From Sialis fuliginosa (lineage: Eukaryota; Arthropoda; Insecta; Megaloptera; Sialidae), in the NCBI GenBank assembly GCA_961205875.1, contig OY540811.1, forward strand, positions 17,539,248 through 17,603,247: DNA of 64,000 nt, in the 5' to 3' direction. A program made the position numbers and the translations under genes. Positions 45,660-57,993 of this stretch are shown piece after piece. A model generated the notes under the pieces. That model worked only from the letters and a program-made list of their open reading frames with translations, made no database searches and had not been told where the DNA came from. Numbering within the stretch: the stretch's first letter is position 1; every line of letters starts with the position of its first letter.

Positions 45660-47000
45660 ATAAATAAGTTATTGTAAGTGATATATGTTTGTTATGTTTT
45701 ATGTACGTATAATATATGCAATTTGCATACACATGTAAAATATAAAAAAAACTATTTTTATATGTTGGTATGCTTACTTGATTTATTTTTATAATTTAAA
45801 GAAATATGTAAATAATTTAATTTAATTATATGTATATTATTTAATCTGGTATGTATGAAAGATGAAATATAAATATAAATAAAAATAAAAAATTTAATTT
45901 TTTTCATTTATTTTCATATCTAGGCAAGTGGGGTGTCAAAATGTAGATCTCAATTAGTAGAATATGATACTATTTTTATATTTTTTTTAACTCAAAAATG
46001 CACCTGTAAGTGGCTCCAACCTGTCTACGTAGTACGTACTTCGGAACCCTTATGGCATATACCCCTGTATGTCTTGACTAAATTTTTTTTAACATCGTCA
46101 ACATTCTTCAATATTTCTGGATATTTACTAAAAATTCAAAAATCATTTATATCTAATTTACCAATTTATGATCATAAAAAATAATATTTCGAAAATTACT
46201 GAAAGTTTTTTTTAACTTTCATATTTTATAAACTGTGTACGTAGTTGTTGTCTAATAAGATAAGTTTTTAATGCATCTCTTAAGTGTTGTAGGGCTGCTA
46301 GACATCAGAAACTTGTTAATTGAGTCTTAAGCGTCCCAGGGGCTACATTAACGTTAAAGATATAATATAAAGCGGACATTTTTATTTTATTCTAATTATG
46401 TTTATACTCTTGAGATATTACGTGAAATATGGTGAAAGTCTGTAAAAATCTGGAGGTATTTTTTTTTATAATCCTATAGGGGTCTCTTAGAAAGTTTTTA
46501 AACCTTTTAATGAATAGGGGACCAAAATTGTTGTCTCAAAAAATTATGTTAAAATAATTGAAATCGTCAAATAATACTGAATTTTTAATAGTGAATTGTT
46601 TTAATTAAAAAAAATGTAATATTGAATTGAGGATTTATTTAAAACAATTAACCGTCAAATCGTCTTTACATGTTCTTTTCTTGAAAAAAAATAGCATGTA
46701 TCCTACTTTAAAAAAAAGTAATCTATATTTATCATAATTGAATAACTGTCTATTTTAAACAAGAGAACATACTTTATGATTTTTTATTATTACATTTTGA
46801 TACTCTAATTTTCTATAATTTATTTCGTACAAAGTTATCAATAGTGATGGTTATGTAGAAAATATAAATAGAAAATCGATCAAAAAAATACCATAAGTGT
46901 TTAAATAAAAATAAATGTACATATGTACACCTGATATGTACACTTGTGTCTTATTTTAAATGAACATCTTATCTCCGAGTCCATTACAAATCTTTCTGTC
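45660..47000. other. 3' flank of Gr5 and non-coding DNA
   Basis: It contains a copy of the dispersed repeat at 45915-46095 (GTCAAAATGTAGATCTCAAT, then CTTCGGAACCCTTATGGCAT and ATACCCCTGTATGTCTTGAC), inverted relative to 26.7 kb. It also contains a 55-bp stretch at 46216-46270 (TTTCATATTTTATAAACTGT...TAATAAGATAAGTTTTT) matching 25130-25179 in GrA intron 2. No further GR exon is visible. Confidence 0.5.
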
Positions 47001-47147
47001 AATCTCGCCAATTCGTTTGACAGCTGACTGCACGATACCGGCCCGTATCCAGTTGCGATAGACACGTTATAGTATCTGACGTCATACTGCGAGACAGCCA
47101 GGGTGAGCCAAAGTGAAGCATATTTACATGTTGATTCATTGAGCCAG
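47000..47147 (+). promoter_or_regulatory. Possible promoter and non-coding first exon with CRE
   Basis: A GC-richer island in AT-rich DNA. It has a perfect cAMP-response palindrome TGACGTCA at 47077-47084 and ends in a consensus-like donor, GAGCCAG|GTAAGG (47141-47153). The only ATG before the donor closes after four codons, so any exon here would be untranslated. No TATA box is evident. The direction is inferred from the donor. Confidence 0.28.
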
Positions 47148-47153
47148 GTAAGG

Positions 47154-48770
47154 CGATGAGTAGGTTTACTGAAACTAGCGGTTTATTTAAATCTGTGTTT
47201 CTATGAATCAGATTATATCGGATTTACAAAGAGCTAAATATTTTATATTTTACCCAGATTAGGTATTCTTGTATTTTGCGAATTTGAAAATGTAAGTTCT
47301 TATTTAAAAACTGGTTAACACATAACTAGTACCTAAAATTAATAATTTCTTCATATATTAATCATTTTTATAAGGAACATAATCGGATATTTTAAGATAA
47401 ATTAGTGGGCGAACTTTTTCAGTAATTAAAAAATTGCGACATGTTAAAAATGTGTAAGTACTCGGACTCTTAGGGGCATTTTTTCGGTGTATGAGAAAAC
47501 GCCCTTATAGTGTATAATTGAAATTTAAAGCTATACTTTTCTTTCACGAATTAAAGTAAAATAAAAATTGTTTTTTTAATTATTTATTATAGTAATTAAC
47601 ATAATTTATTATATAATAAATAATTCCTACTTTAATTTATTAATTTCTTACTTTAATTCGAGCGTTCAGTATATAACTTCTATAACCTCTGCTAATAACT
47701 ACTTAAATAAGTATAATTATCAAATATAAAATGTATTGTATTACTGTACAAATATGTAGAAATTTATAAGACAACAATGATTAAATATACTTTATAATGA
47801 TAATTGCAAATGTAAATATTTTTAATATAATTATTTTTGTTATTGTAACATACTTCTACTATAAATACATATAATGTGATGATAATATATATTAATATTG
47901 AACTATTTTAATATCAGAAAAAATATCAATATTTCTGTCATTAATATATAATGAAGTATGGAAGAAAATTAAAAAACTTCGAATGAAACCAATCTTTAAG
48001 GACATCTATATCATTTTTACATTGTAGTTGTAGGCCGTATCAGTGTTATTAATAACAATAAGATACATCATTATTCCGATTTTACTTATCTATTTAAAAA
48101 TTAATTATTGAAAAAAATATCAGATAACTAGTAATACATAAAATATTATTTTCGCGATAATTTGATATACCTACTTACTTACTCGATAGTGTATAAATAT
48201 TTATTTGTGATTAATAATCTTCATTTCGTGTAAACAGAATACCAGGAAATGTTTTACTTACATAAAATAAGTTCGTACTATTTTTATTTATGACAAAACA
48301 ATTCTAATTGGATTAAATCCAAAAAATAAATTACGAAAAAGTATATGTATGTCATATGTATGTATCATCTACATATATATATATATTGAATACAGGGTTT
48401 AAAAAGATATGCGTTTGAATTTCGGGGTAGAAGTAGAAACAATGTCTTTTTGTGCGAGGTAGATTAACCATTTCAATTGTATTGTCTTATTCACATATAA
48501 ATGTTCGGACCGAAATTTTTCTTTAATTCGTCCCTCTTTATGATCTTTAGTACATACATAACATATACTTTACAAATATTAAGTTTCAAAAGATATTTGA
48601 ATGAAATGGAAATAAAGTAAGTATTAGAAAAACTAATTTTTGAACCTCAAAAATGTTTGATAGGTAACAAATGGGCTTGAAAAAAGGGTTTCATTTCCTT
48701 CCAATTTCAATAAATGTTTACATTCTTGTACTACTCTGTTTCATTAGTACAAATATTATTGTATTTATTA
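47154..48770. other. Non-coding stretch
   Basis: Very AT-rich, with no gene or repeat ends I can support. A short (TA)n run lies near 48377-48390. Confidence 0.4.
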
Positions 48771-49054
48771 CACAGCTACACAAACAAAAGTGCGGAAGTG
48801 AGCTTGAATTTTGGGTTTAGGTTAAATTTTTCAAAAAAAGTGTGCGATAACAAAAACTGCTTACCAATTTTTTTTATTTGAGCTTGAATTTTGGACTTAA
48901 CCAATTTGGAAAAATTCAAGCTCAAATATAAAAAAAAACTGGTAAACAAAAAATTCAAAAAATTTGGATTTCGACTATACTCGACCAATACTACAATGCT
49001 ATATACATAGGTAACTCGCTTTTTTGGCTCCGAACTTTTTTTTGTACGGCTGTG
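48771..49054. mobile_element. Mariner-like MITE, CACAGC ends, TA target
   Basis: The left tip CACAGCTACACAAACAAAAG and the right tip, complement CACAGCCGTACAAAAAAAAG, are inverted repeats continuing into AGTGCGGA/AGTTCGGA. TA dinucleotides flank both ends. Inside, two copies of GAGCTTGAATTTTGG and an inverted AATTCAAGCTC make further internal symmetry. 284 bp, non-coding. A TA target and CACAG tips fit a Tc1/mariner derivative. Confidence 0.78.
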
Positions 49055-49199
49055 TAATTATAACGATATATTAAAATATATTAGTAATCATTGGTCAAAA
49101 AAGTGGTCTTGAAGGAATTATTATTATTTTTTTAAATTTCATTTTAATTAAATAAATTTGTAAACCCTAACCTTATCCATTATATCACACACACATACA

Positions 49200-49371
49200 A
49201 ATAATCATATATATGAATTCGAGTGTAGGGGAGTGGGTAATCTTGCCCCCACTCCACCACCACGTCCCATACAGAGAGTGCACATAACATGTCAGCAGAC
49301 ACACCAACTCTATAGTACAGTTATTATACGCGCTCACGTGGTGCGCGTTACACCTTAGCGCACTGACCGGC
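49200..49371 (+). promoter_or_regulatory. GC-rich upstream region of the 49.4-kb gene
   Basis: A locally GC-rich segment immediately before the TATA-like run. It includes CCCCCACTCCACCACCACG and the near-palindrome GCGCTCACGTGGTGCGCG (49331-49348) around an E-box core CACGTG. Its position suggests proximal promoter sequence. Confidence 0.35.
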
Positions 49372-49372
49372 A

Positions 49373-49417
49373 TATATATATACATACGTCTGAGTTGGCG
49401 CCAAGTTTGGATTCAGT
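49373..49417 (+). promoter_or_regulatory. Core promoter: TATA run and TCAGT initiator
   Basis: TATATATATATA (49373-49384) lies about 31-40 bp before TTCAGTGG, whose TCAGT (49413-49417) matches the arthropod initiator, with the A at 49415. The spacing is right for a TATA-Inr promoter. The following roughly 330 bases have no long ORF (5' UTR), then a coding-like segment. Confidence 0.4.
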
Positions 49418-49999
49418 GGATCGCTGATAGTTTTTCGTTATCATTTTATTATCTAGTCACCTTGTGTTTTATAAATAAAATACGTGATTATTAAGTGCTG
49501 TTTAAGTGTATTTATTAACTTAAGTTTCTTCGTCCCTTTTAAAACTTATAGACTGAAAAGTGTGAGAATACTTATTTATTTGTATAATACATTGTTTCGT
49601 AATTTTTAAACAATACATGTTGTTTATTTTTTCCTACAAACATTTGTGAATTTTCTAATTTATACTCAAATTTATTGAAATATCGTGCTTCTAATTAACA
49701 TTTTAAATTTGTGCATTATATTAACAAACAGTGAACTAACATTTTGAAATGGAGTACTAATCAAATAAAGTGAAAAAAACAAAAATTGCTAGAATAAGTT
49801 TGTTTGTTTTTTGTGAAAAGTTTTAAAGACAGCCTAAAGCTGTTCGTTGTAAGGAACTGGTTTTTACCGGAGCGTAAAGCTCCGGAACCCCCTCCAACAC
49901 GACTCCGGATGCCGGAGTCATTCCTCCGGTCAATTCGCAGACGGTCTTTGCGTGTGAAGAGGGCGAAATCACTTGTGCTACCAGAAAAAAGAAAATCTG
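49415..49999 (+). CDS. Probable first exon of an unidentified gene; coding from 49909
   Basis: This is the 5' end of a gene I cannot identify. Transcription would start near 49415. The open frame runs to a donor CTG|GTATGT at 50000. The first in-frame ATG (49909) gives 30 codons plus one base: MPESFLRSIRRRSLRVKRAK then SLVLPEKRKS. The peptide is very basic, with RRRS and KRAKS phosphorylation-like sites, as in many cytoskeletal or signalling protein N-termini. The frame is also open without ATG back to about 49804. A three-codon upstream ORF lies at 49749. GC content and codon complexity contrast with the surroundings. The start codon is enclosed in a hairpin loop (see 49901-49919). I could not find the next exon, so the reading frame is unconfirmed. 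Confidence 0.45.
49867..49919 (+). promoter_or_regulatory. Two GC-rich hairpins, the second enclosing the start codon
   Basis: CCGGAGC-GTAAA-GCTCCGG (49867-49885) is a perfect 7-bp stem. Sixteen bases later GACTCCGG-ATG-CCGGAGTC (49901-49919) is a perfect 8-bp stem whose 3-nt loop is exactly the ATG. A further CTCCGG follows at 49924-49929, so the motifs could pair in alternative ways. Such a structure at a start codon would be expected to slow initiation. A regulatory role is inference. Confidence 0.5.
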
Positions 50000-52442
50000 G
50001 TATGTATATTGTATATATACAGAGTTCAATTAACGAATTGATTTAATAACATTTTAGAGATTGATAAATTTATCTTACACCCAACTTTTCGTAGAAGTCC
50101 AGATAAATCTAGAAAATCTTCAAAATAGTTAAGTGGATGAATCCTTGCTTAACTTAACGTTTCGGTTAATACCAATAACTGTTTAGTTCACATTTATGGG
50201 TCCAGATCGTTAAAAATATAAATATATTAATAATTGTATAAGTGCTACGTTTTCTTCGAACGTTTCGATGTACAATCAATTGTTTTATAAGTTATACATG
50301 CATATTACAGAAAATATTTTTAATTTTGTCAAAACTTTCTTTTTTACTGCTTTATAAATAGATCATATAAATATATTATTAGGGGGCCACTAAACATGTC
50401 TTATGATAATAAAGTTTCCTGGTAAACACCACAGTTTAGAAACCTGTGGGATATTACACATTTATAAAATATGTATTTTTAATTGTATATAGAAAGAAAA
50501 TTATTTCCAAAGTACGATTTTATAGGAATTTATTTTTATATGTACCTACTACATTACTGATTTTCTTATATACATCCAAAATTATACATATAAGAACATA
50601 TGTACGTGTACAAAATATTACATTACATCTATTTTTAGAAATATAAGAGCAAAGTAAAAGTAAACGGTAAAATGAGGTCACTCAAAATCGCTTCAAGCGC
50701 AAAGATTCGAAATACACAGGTAACATTGGTTCAAGTTCATGAATATACCTCTAGTTACATTAGTTAATACAGTCTCAAAGTCTTAATATAATACTATTAT
50801 ATTAGTACTAGGAAATCTTATCAACGAAATTTTACGTAATCCCGATGTTGTACATATTATTATTTTTGTTAGCACTTCAAAGGTATCTTAAGATTTAATA
50901 TATAAAATATTAATTTTTGTTTTAGAAGCATTACTATAATTAAATTCTTCAGATGAATAATCTTCCGGCGTTTTGTTATATGCATATGTATTACAGCGAG
51001 AGCGATTATAATTAAAATTTTCTACTGCAATTCTGAAGATCAAATAGAAAAAATAAACCAATCGTATGTTTAAATTAATCTCGGCATAGTTTCGACAAAA
51101 ATAATGAATTGATGTTCTTAACGAAATGAAAAAAATCATTCATTGTTTATTTTTAAAAGAAAATTCTATATTTAAAGCAGACTAAATACCGCTAATGTTT
51201 TTTTTTTAACATCAAAAATTTTTGGCAAAAGTTCATTTTTCTACATACATATATTGGCAAATTTATTATTGAAACATAAAAATTTATAAAACAATATTAA
51301 AATTATATTTTTTCTGCTTCATTAGTCATATATTTAAAATTAAATATACATTTCTATCTGTCATATATATGTACCTACAACATTTTTTTCAGTTTTATAT
51401 GGCTACATCAATTTCATCAGACATATAAACAATTTCCAAATCAGTACTCGTTTCTTTATTTGTCATTCTTTAATTAAACAGGTAATAAGTTCGATACCAT
51501 TTTACCTTGGAACTTTTATAATTGGTTCAATATGACAGCAAAGCATTTTATTTAACCTTGCTTGTGTTTTCTGTTCTCCTGATGTTTCTTTTTTTAATAG
51601 AAACTGAATAAATATACTTGTCGTGCTCATTCCGTGATAATCACTATTGTTTTCTAAAATTGGAACGTTTGCAACCTTGTAAAATCAAATGTAAATATTT
51701 TTTCGTGATATTTTTCCAACATTTATGCAGTTTTGCTAAAGTTTTGATTTTTACTATTAAAAACCTTGAATTGATATTGTAACATATAACATTCATTGGT
51801 ATTTTTAATAATTGAGCTTTGCTAACTAGCCCGCACCGTACCTGCCAGACAAATTGAACAAGTACGTATTTATTCGTAACTACACTAACTGAATTATTTT
51901 TATTAAAATCCTTCAAAAAGCGGCCTGCTCCATTTTCAGAATAAATATTCATATTTAATTCTACAAATACTACAGTATACAATAAATTTTATGTTTTACT
52001 ATTTTAACGTAATTGTTAAATAAATACATTAAAATATATAATCTTAAACAATCGATAACAAGTACTTTATCTCTGTAACAGTTAATCTTTCTCTACATTA
52101 AAGCATACAGCGTAACTTTTATGTGTGCGTATCGAAACAATTGTGCCATAAAAATAAAAATAATCTGTGATTATAGGCCATAAAACTCAGGGCTTTATTT
52201 TGATAGCGCATAATGACGAGTAAATCAAGACGTGCTGGCAGATTCGGATTAAGTACCTTTGTTTCAGTTCTTTGTTTGAGTAGAAAATATGAATATTTAA
52301 ACAATTCGATAGTTAAAACGAATTTTTTCATTTGAATATTCAAATATTTAATTTGTAAAAATAATTATTAATGATTTATAAATCTTATTTATCAAAAACA
52401 ATGATTCAAACGAACGTTTTCTTTAGTATCTAATAAAACATT
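50000..52442. other. Non-coding stretch, probably intron of the 49.4-kb gene
   Basis: No exon is clearly supported. A short segment at 50672-50719 (ATGAGGTCACTC...AATACACAG, followed by GTAACA) looks donor-terminated and GC-richer, but no acceptor gives a frame compatible with the upstream exon. The frames at 50888-51139 and 51644-51982 (83 and 112 codons, minus) have no motif I recognise. Confidence 0.35.
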
Positions 52443-52632
52443 TACTGGCACCAATTATGGCCGCTATAAGATCAAGGTTTACTGTTTTTGTGATTGACGG
52501 GCTTCTTTTTTGTAATTCTCATGAATTTATGTTATTAATAAAAAAGTAACTCTTTATTTAATTACCAAAGTCCGCAAATATAGCTTGTTTTTTTTTAAAT
52601 TATAGCCTTTTATTATTAAATCACGGGGTACA
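52443..52632 (-). mobile_element. Fragment of the GGTACTRGCACC element
   Basis: TACTGGCACCAATTATGGCC, GCTATAAGA, GGTTTACTGTTTTTGTGATT and GACGGGCTTCTTTTTTGTAA match, in inverse orientation, the right 190 bp of the element in Gr4 intron 1. The distal half is absent. Confidence 0.7.
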
Positions 52633-55600
52633 TTTAGTACTAAAGAATCATAAAAATGTCAAATATTAATTTTTAAATACGCAAAAATTTACTTTTTATT
52701 TGGCTTTTATTGCATTATCAAATCTGTCCACATCTGCATAAACAGAAAACCTGAATACCTTATAAATACATATGTATATACATATAGAAATAATATACGT
52801 ATGTATTTTGTACGAGTGCATTTATTGTAATATGTTTGGACATACAGTTTATCCTATTATCATTTAAATTATCAGTACCTTTTTATTTACGTTACTTTAG
52901 GATGACACTATTTCTGAATCAGGCACTGTAAAAGTATACAATAAAACAAACTCTTTATAAAATTTACGTCTGTAATAATAAAAGCTACAAAAACACTTTT
53001 TTATAATTGTGTATATATGTATGTGTTAGTTAATTTTATCTGACATATCTTAATTTTAATTTGATGTATCCTAATTTTATTTGACGTTTGCTAATTTAAG
53101 CTGTTGGTATTATTTAAGTTGAATGCGCTTCTATGCTAATAGGGTATTAAGTGAAACCATAGGCGTGCATTAAACAAACAATCCTGTAGTGATTTTATTA
53201 AATCCGGGGGATATTTTTTATTACTTTCTAATATTGATTTATTGTTAATACAATAATATGAAAGTTACAATACAAGAAGGATTAGTTATTTTTCGTTTCT
53301 ATAGATATTTTTATTGCACAAATTATAGAAAGATTTGACAATATTTAGTATGTAATTTAATGTAGAAAGTATATAATAATAATTATAGGTTACAAAAAGT
53401 TTATAAAATGTATTATTATATACTGAAATATGCCGTAAAATTAGACATTTGTGTTCTGAATGAATCGTATTTGGATATAACAGTAATTCTTAATCTTCGT
53501 CAAGTAGACATATCATATTTTATATGCACAAAGAATCGGCAAACTTAAAAATATGTCCCCGTTTTGAAAATCACTTATTTGTACGTTTCAATGTATAATT
53601 TTTAGAAGTTAAATAATTATTTTCTGAAAATAATAAATGTTGAACGCCACTGCGTAACATCATCATTCAAATCGTCAGCTGATTTGTCTTTTTAATCCGG
53701 ATTCTAAAATAGCAGGGGGTGGTTATGTATGTTTACTAAGTAAACATCAATAGGAGGAGGAGATAGCTTCTATTTCAAGCCAGCAGATGTTCTAACAATA
53801 CATTTCGCTTTTACAGATACTGCCGAGAATAGAGGTGGCACTTTTTTAATATATATATATATATATACGCGTATTAAATATAATATCACAAATACTCCTC
53901 TAATTTTGTTATTGTTATTATAAAAAATATTTGGGACACATATATCACACGTATGTAATATGTATACCATATTATATACTAAACGATAAGGTCTGTTTTT
54001 ATCGATTTGCTATTTACCTTTTTTACACATACATAAAATTGCTGTAATATTAAGTATAGTAATCATGAAAAATTCGAACTCGAGTCTCTGAATAAGTGTT
54101 AAATCTGTCTGTCAATCCGTAAATACTGTACAACTAAAATGCGAAACTTATAGTTCTTATATATGTAGGTAGGTACAGTAGATGCGCACCTCCTATTTTT
54201 GAAAAGCATCATATTATTATTATTTATTGTATATCCTTTTTACTTTGTTATACAGACATACATTTGTAATATATATTGCATAAGAATTTTTACGTTCTAC
54301 TAATTTTTTGATATTATAAATCTTTTTCTATATATTCGTTTCTGTATAATAATCTATAAAAAAAGTGACATGGGGGTTCATAGTAGTTTATTTTAGTTCC
54401 ATTTTTATTTATTTTTTGCTAATAAATTGAACATAAAAATTGCATCTATAGTTGTTATAATGTAAATATGTAAAAATGTTTATTTATTATTTGACTTAAC
54501 CGTTTCGGTTTTTAATCGACTTATGCATTTCTCTTTAAGTGGTAGGTTCTTTCCACATTTACGTATAAGTGGAGTATACTGAACTTTGAGGATGTATTTT
54601 ATGTTTATAATATATTTTATTCTCATAAATTCTATAGATTTTTATAGATTAATGGTAATTAATTATTAGTAAGGAAATTTTGACCACAAGGGAAGTCAAC
54701 TTCCTGAGTTTAACGTCCAGACTTGTAGTTATATTATTATTATTATTATTATTATAAATATTCTATTTTATATAAGATATTTTTATAGTTATAAATTAGA
54801 GAGTTAAATTCAAGATATATATTTAAATGTCCCTATTTGTACCAAAAATTCGACAAAAAATTCATATTAAAATATAAGTTGTTATTAACCATACAAATAC
54901 AATATAATTATATTCGCTTCCTATTAAAACCTTCGTAAGAATAGAGAATTTTTCTAATCGTAGATAATATATTTTAAATAAAATATGCATTTCTATTGAC
55001 ATATATTTTTATTGATTTCTCATAAAAATAATGGTTAGTTATTAGGCCTGTAATTACTGAAATATTGGCAAAACTGATTAATAACACCTATCAATTTCTA
55101 ACTTCATAATTACTACAACCTTCAACACTAGGGTTGTATATACGGGCTGATTAATAATGGTAAATTAATCAACATAACTTTAATTAAACATCCTTGTAAA
55201 ATGATAAGGGTCGACTCGTTATTTTATGAATAGCATTATTTAAAAAAAATCGAACTACATTTGTTCAATTACTTCTTGTGCAACGATAATTAATGTTTTT
55301 TTTGCGAACGATGATTACACGTGTAAAATTTAATTGGAAATAATAACTGCATGCATTTACATTCGTTAGTTACTGGTCATTCCGCTACATTTGCATTTTA
55401 AACAACAATGTGCATAGTTTTAATAATCAATAGAAGGAAAATTACGTGTGAATCTATTGATTAACCGTATTTTAATGCTTCCTTGATTTTGCTTATTGTT
55501 TCTACATATCATCATATACATATTTACATGTTTGAATTATTTTTTGGCTATATTAAAATTTGGTTGTTTATGATTTTTTTTCCAAAACTGTATACCTACC

Positions 55601-55768
55601 CACTTTTTTCTTATTACTATACAATTTCTTAAAATTCGTTTTTTATCCAAGAGGTAACATAAAATCATAACTACATTGTTAAGATAACACACATAATTTT
55701 ATGTCCGGATGTCTAAAGTAAAATACTTGATAACAATAATAATTCAATACTGAGTGAGTATAGAGTTT
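52633..55768. other. Non-coding stretch with microsatellites
   Basis: I see no gene. A (TA)n run sits at about 53850-53868 and an (ATT)n run at about 54731-54756. A short inverted repeat AATCAATAGA...TCTATTGATT (about 55427-55465) lies in a homeodomain-site-like context (TTAATAATC, GATTAACC) and could be a conserved regulatory element. Confidence 0.4.
54731..54756. repeat. (ATT)n microsatellite
   Basis: About eight to nine perfect ATT units. Confidence 0.8.
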
Positions 55769-56098
55769 ACTGCCCGGTATTATAAAGAATTTACACGCAA
55801 ATTTGCTTCCAGCTAACGCTATCTGCCGGGAGTCAAATTATTACGAAATTGCTCGATATTTTAAAGTAGTGGTAATAAATGTATAATAATGTAAATGTAT
55901 TTCATTAGGTACACTTGGCAGCACTTATTTCATGCCGCTGATTTCTACTTAATACGCATGCGTCAAAATTATTATATCTACGATTTCATTGGCTACATCT
56001 GTCAGTGGTTGTCATTTATATTTAATACCTAGCAGATAGCGTTAACTGGGAGCTAATTTGCATTTGCACTCAAGAAATTCTTTATAATACCGGGCATA
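55769..56098. mobile_element. MITE, 'TGTCCGGTATTATAAAGGA' family, copy 5
   Basis: The left end is TGCCCGGTATTATAAAGAAT and the right end is its complement ATTCTTTATAATACCGGGCA. The subterminal regions (ACGCAAATTTGC, AGCTAACGCTATCTGCCGGG; mirrored GTTAACTGGGAGC, AAATTTGC-like) form a second inverted layer. The interior differs from copies 2 and 6, so this is a subfamily. Confidence 0.82.
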
Positions 56099-57993
56099 AG
56101 AGACCTATGCAAATTTTTGCTCTCCTGTTAATATTATGACACATTCGAAAATACATTATTTTTTTTTTATTCATTCGAGTTGAGTGATAAATACCAAAAT
56201 AAATTTTTACAAATTAATAACAAATTGCAGAAAATATGATGTAAATATAATAAAAACCAATTATACTATATCTCTGTAATCTCTAAGTACTATAGTTAAA
56301 TTGTACACCTGTATGCATTATAAATATTACAAAAAATAAGATTTTCTATAGACCATCTTAAATGTACTATCTGTATATTAAATTCAATCATAAAATAATC
56401 AAATATACACAATACATTCACTAGTTAACAATAGTAATAAATTGTTTAATTACGACCCTGTAAACGTAATTAATGTACTTGCAAACACGAAAAACGGCGA
56501 CTCCGTGCACAGACAACGTTTAATTGGTGTAGTAATAAATGCATACACGCGATATATGGATCGAGTTTTCACAAGAGCAGGAATGCCCGCCGTACAGTGA
56601 GATTCTATCGAGTTTATTTGCACTCTATCTATGCACAAAGACATTTTGCACTCTGTGTGTATGTTTCATTATCGTACATCTGTGTATCACAACACTGGTA
56701 TTCTGAACAACAAAAAAGGAATTTGATTTTCGTAATTTTTCTTCTGTGTAGTATTTTGATTTTAAAGTTTATTGAAATTCGAAAAGTTTTCTGAAAATAT
56801 GAGCCATATGTAAACGAAAATTAAGGTTTTAGACACAGGCTGTTAACAAATAAATATTAGTTGATGATGATGATTGCAGATTGTTGTCGGCTAGACAGTT
56901 CTTTTTCCATCCGCTCAGCGGTGTAAATATTAGTTTATTAGTACATAAATATGGAATTATGCAAGATAGATACTATTCTCAATAATCTAATATTCAAAAT
57001 AATATTTTTTTTGTTCTTTTTATAGCCATATTTTATAGGCTATTGATGTTTTTTCTTCTTCAGAAAATGTTTTATTTGTTAATTTTTTTTTTTTCTAAAA
57101 AAATACTTTTCTTTCAATATCAATGTTGAACCCAAATAGTTTGCACCATGCTGAACCCGAACTGAACCTGAAACATAAATAAATTCCGGTTCTAATCCCT
57201 GATTCTAATAAATAAGTAGTAAGTAATTATTATAGGGCGTAGATAAAAATACTATATATATATTATTCATGCGCAAAAGTTTTTACAGATTGGTAAGTTT
57301 GGAACAAGAACCTAATTAACGTATTTTCAAGCCAATAGACAATTTTTTAGTTATTATTGTACAATCTTCACCCCTCTGATAGCTAAAATCGCAATCTTTT
57401 TTTGTTGAATACTTTTCAATAAGCTCTCAAAATGACTGATCATTACCAAATGACTATTGATCTCCTTAGCTCAATCTTTGTTGAAAGCCTTGTATCCATA
57501 ACATTTTCCTCTCAGTAGGAACCATACCAGGGACGTTTTATCGTCATAATTCATTATGATATTCATATACATATGAAATCTTTCTTGTTTACCCTTTATG
57601 TTGCCATCATTTTCTCGTATTGAAACCCTTATAACAATACTCCCCTCCCTATTTCAGTGGTTTTGCTTTATTTTTATTAAAAAATTGTATGACTCAATTT
57701 TTGTATTACATTGAAAAATACAATAGTTTTTGTACAAACATTGCCATATTCGCTATATTTGTTTTGTCTCATTCTATAATTCAGTTTTGTTAAACCTGTT
57801 TTGTCCCGAGGCTTACACAGATGACGCCTACGAGTAACTTTACTTTTTAATGATTTCATATCCATGTACAGCTTTCATATTTGCATTTTTATAATTGAAC
57901 CTATTTGCATCATTTTTATTGTTCTGTCTTTATTATTAGTATCGTTTGCTTTTTCGATAACCGATATGGTGGTAGAAAAAAGTTGACGAGGTT
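56099..57993. other. Non-coding stretch
   Basis: A GC-richer patch at 56450-56700 is open on both strands but shows no motif. I see no gene that I can support. Confidence 0.4.

Noticed and set aside
49823-50029. Minus-strand 68-codon frame over the 49.4-kb exon
   Set aside because: Donor, initiator and TATA all support the plus strand; the minus frame is a shadow.
50672-50719. Candidate second exon (MRSLKIASSAKIRNTQ) before GTAACA
   Set aside because: No acceptor gives a frame continuous with the exon ending at 49999.
51644-51982. 112-codon minus-strand frame
   Set aside because: No recognisable domain, AT-driven composition, and no promoter or splice context.
55426-55466. Short inverted repeat as a possible microRNA hairpin
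   Set aside because: The stem is only 10 bp with an 18-base loop, too short for a pre-miRNA.
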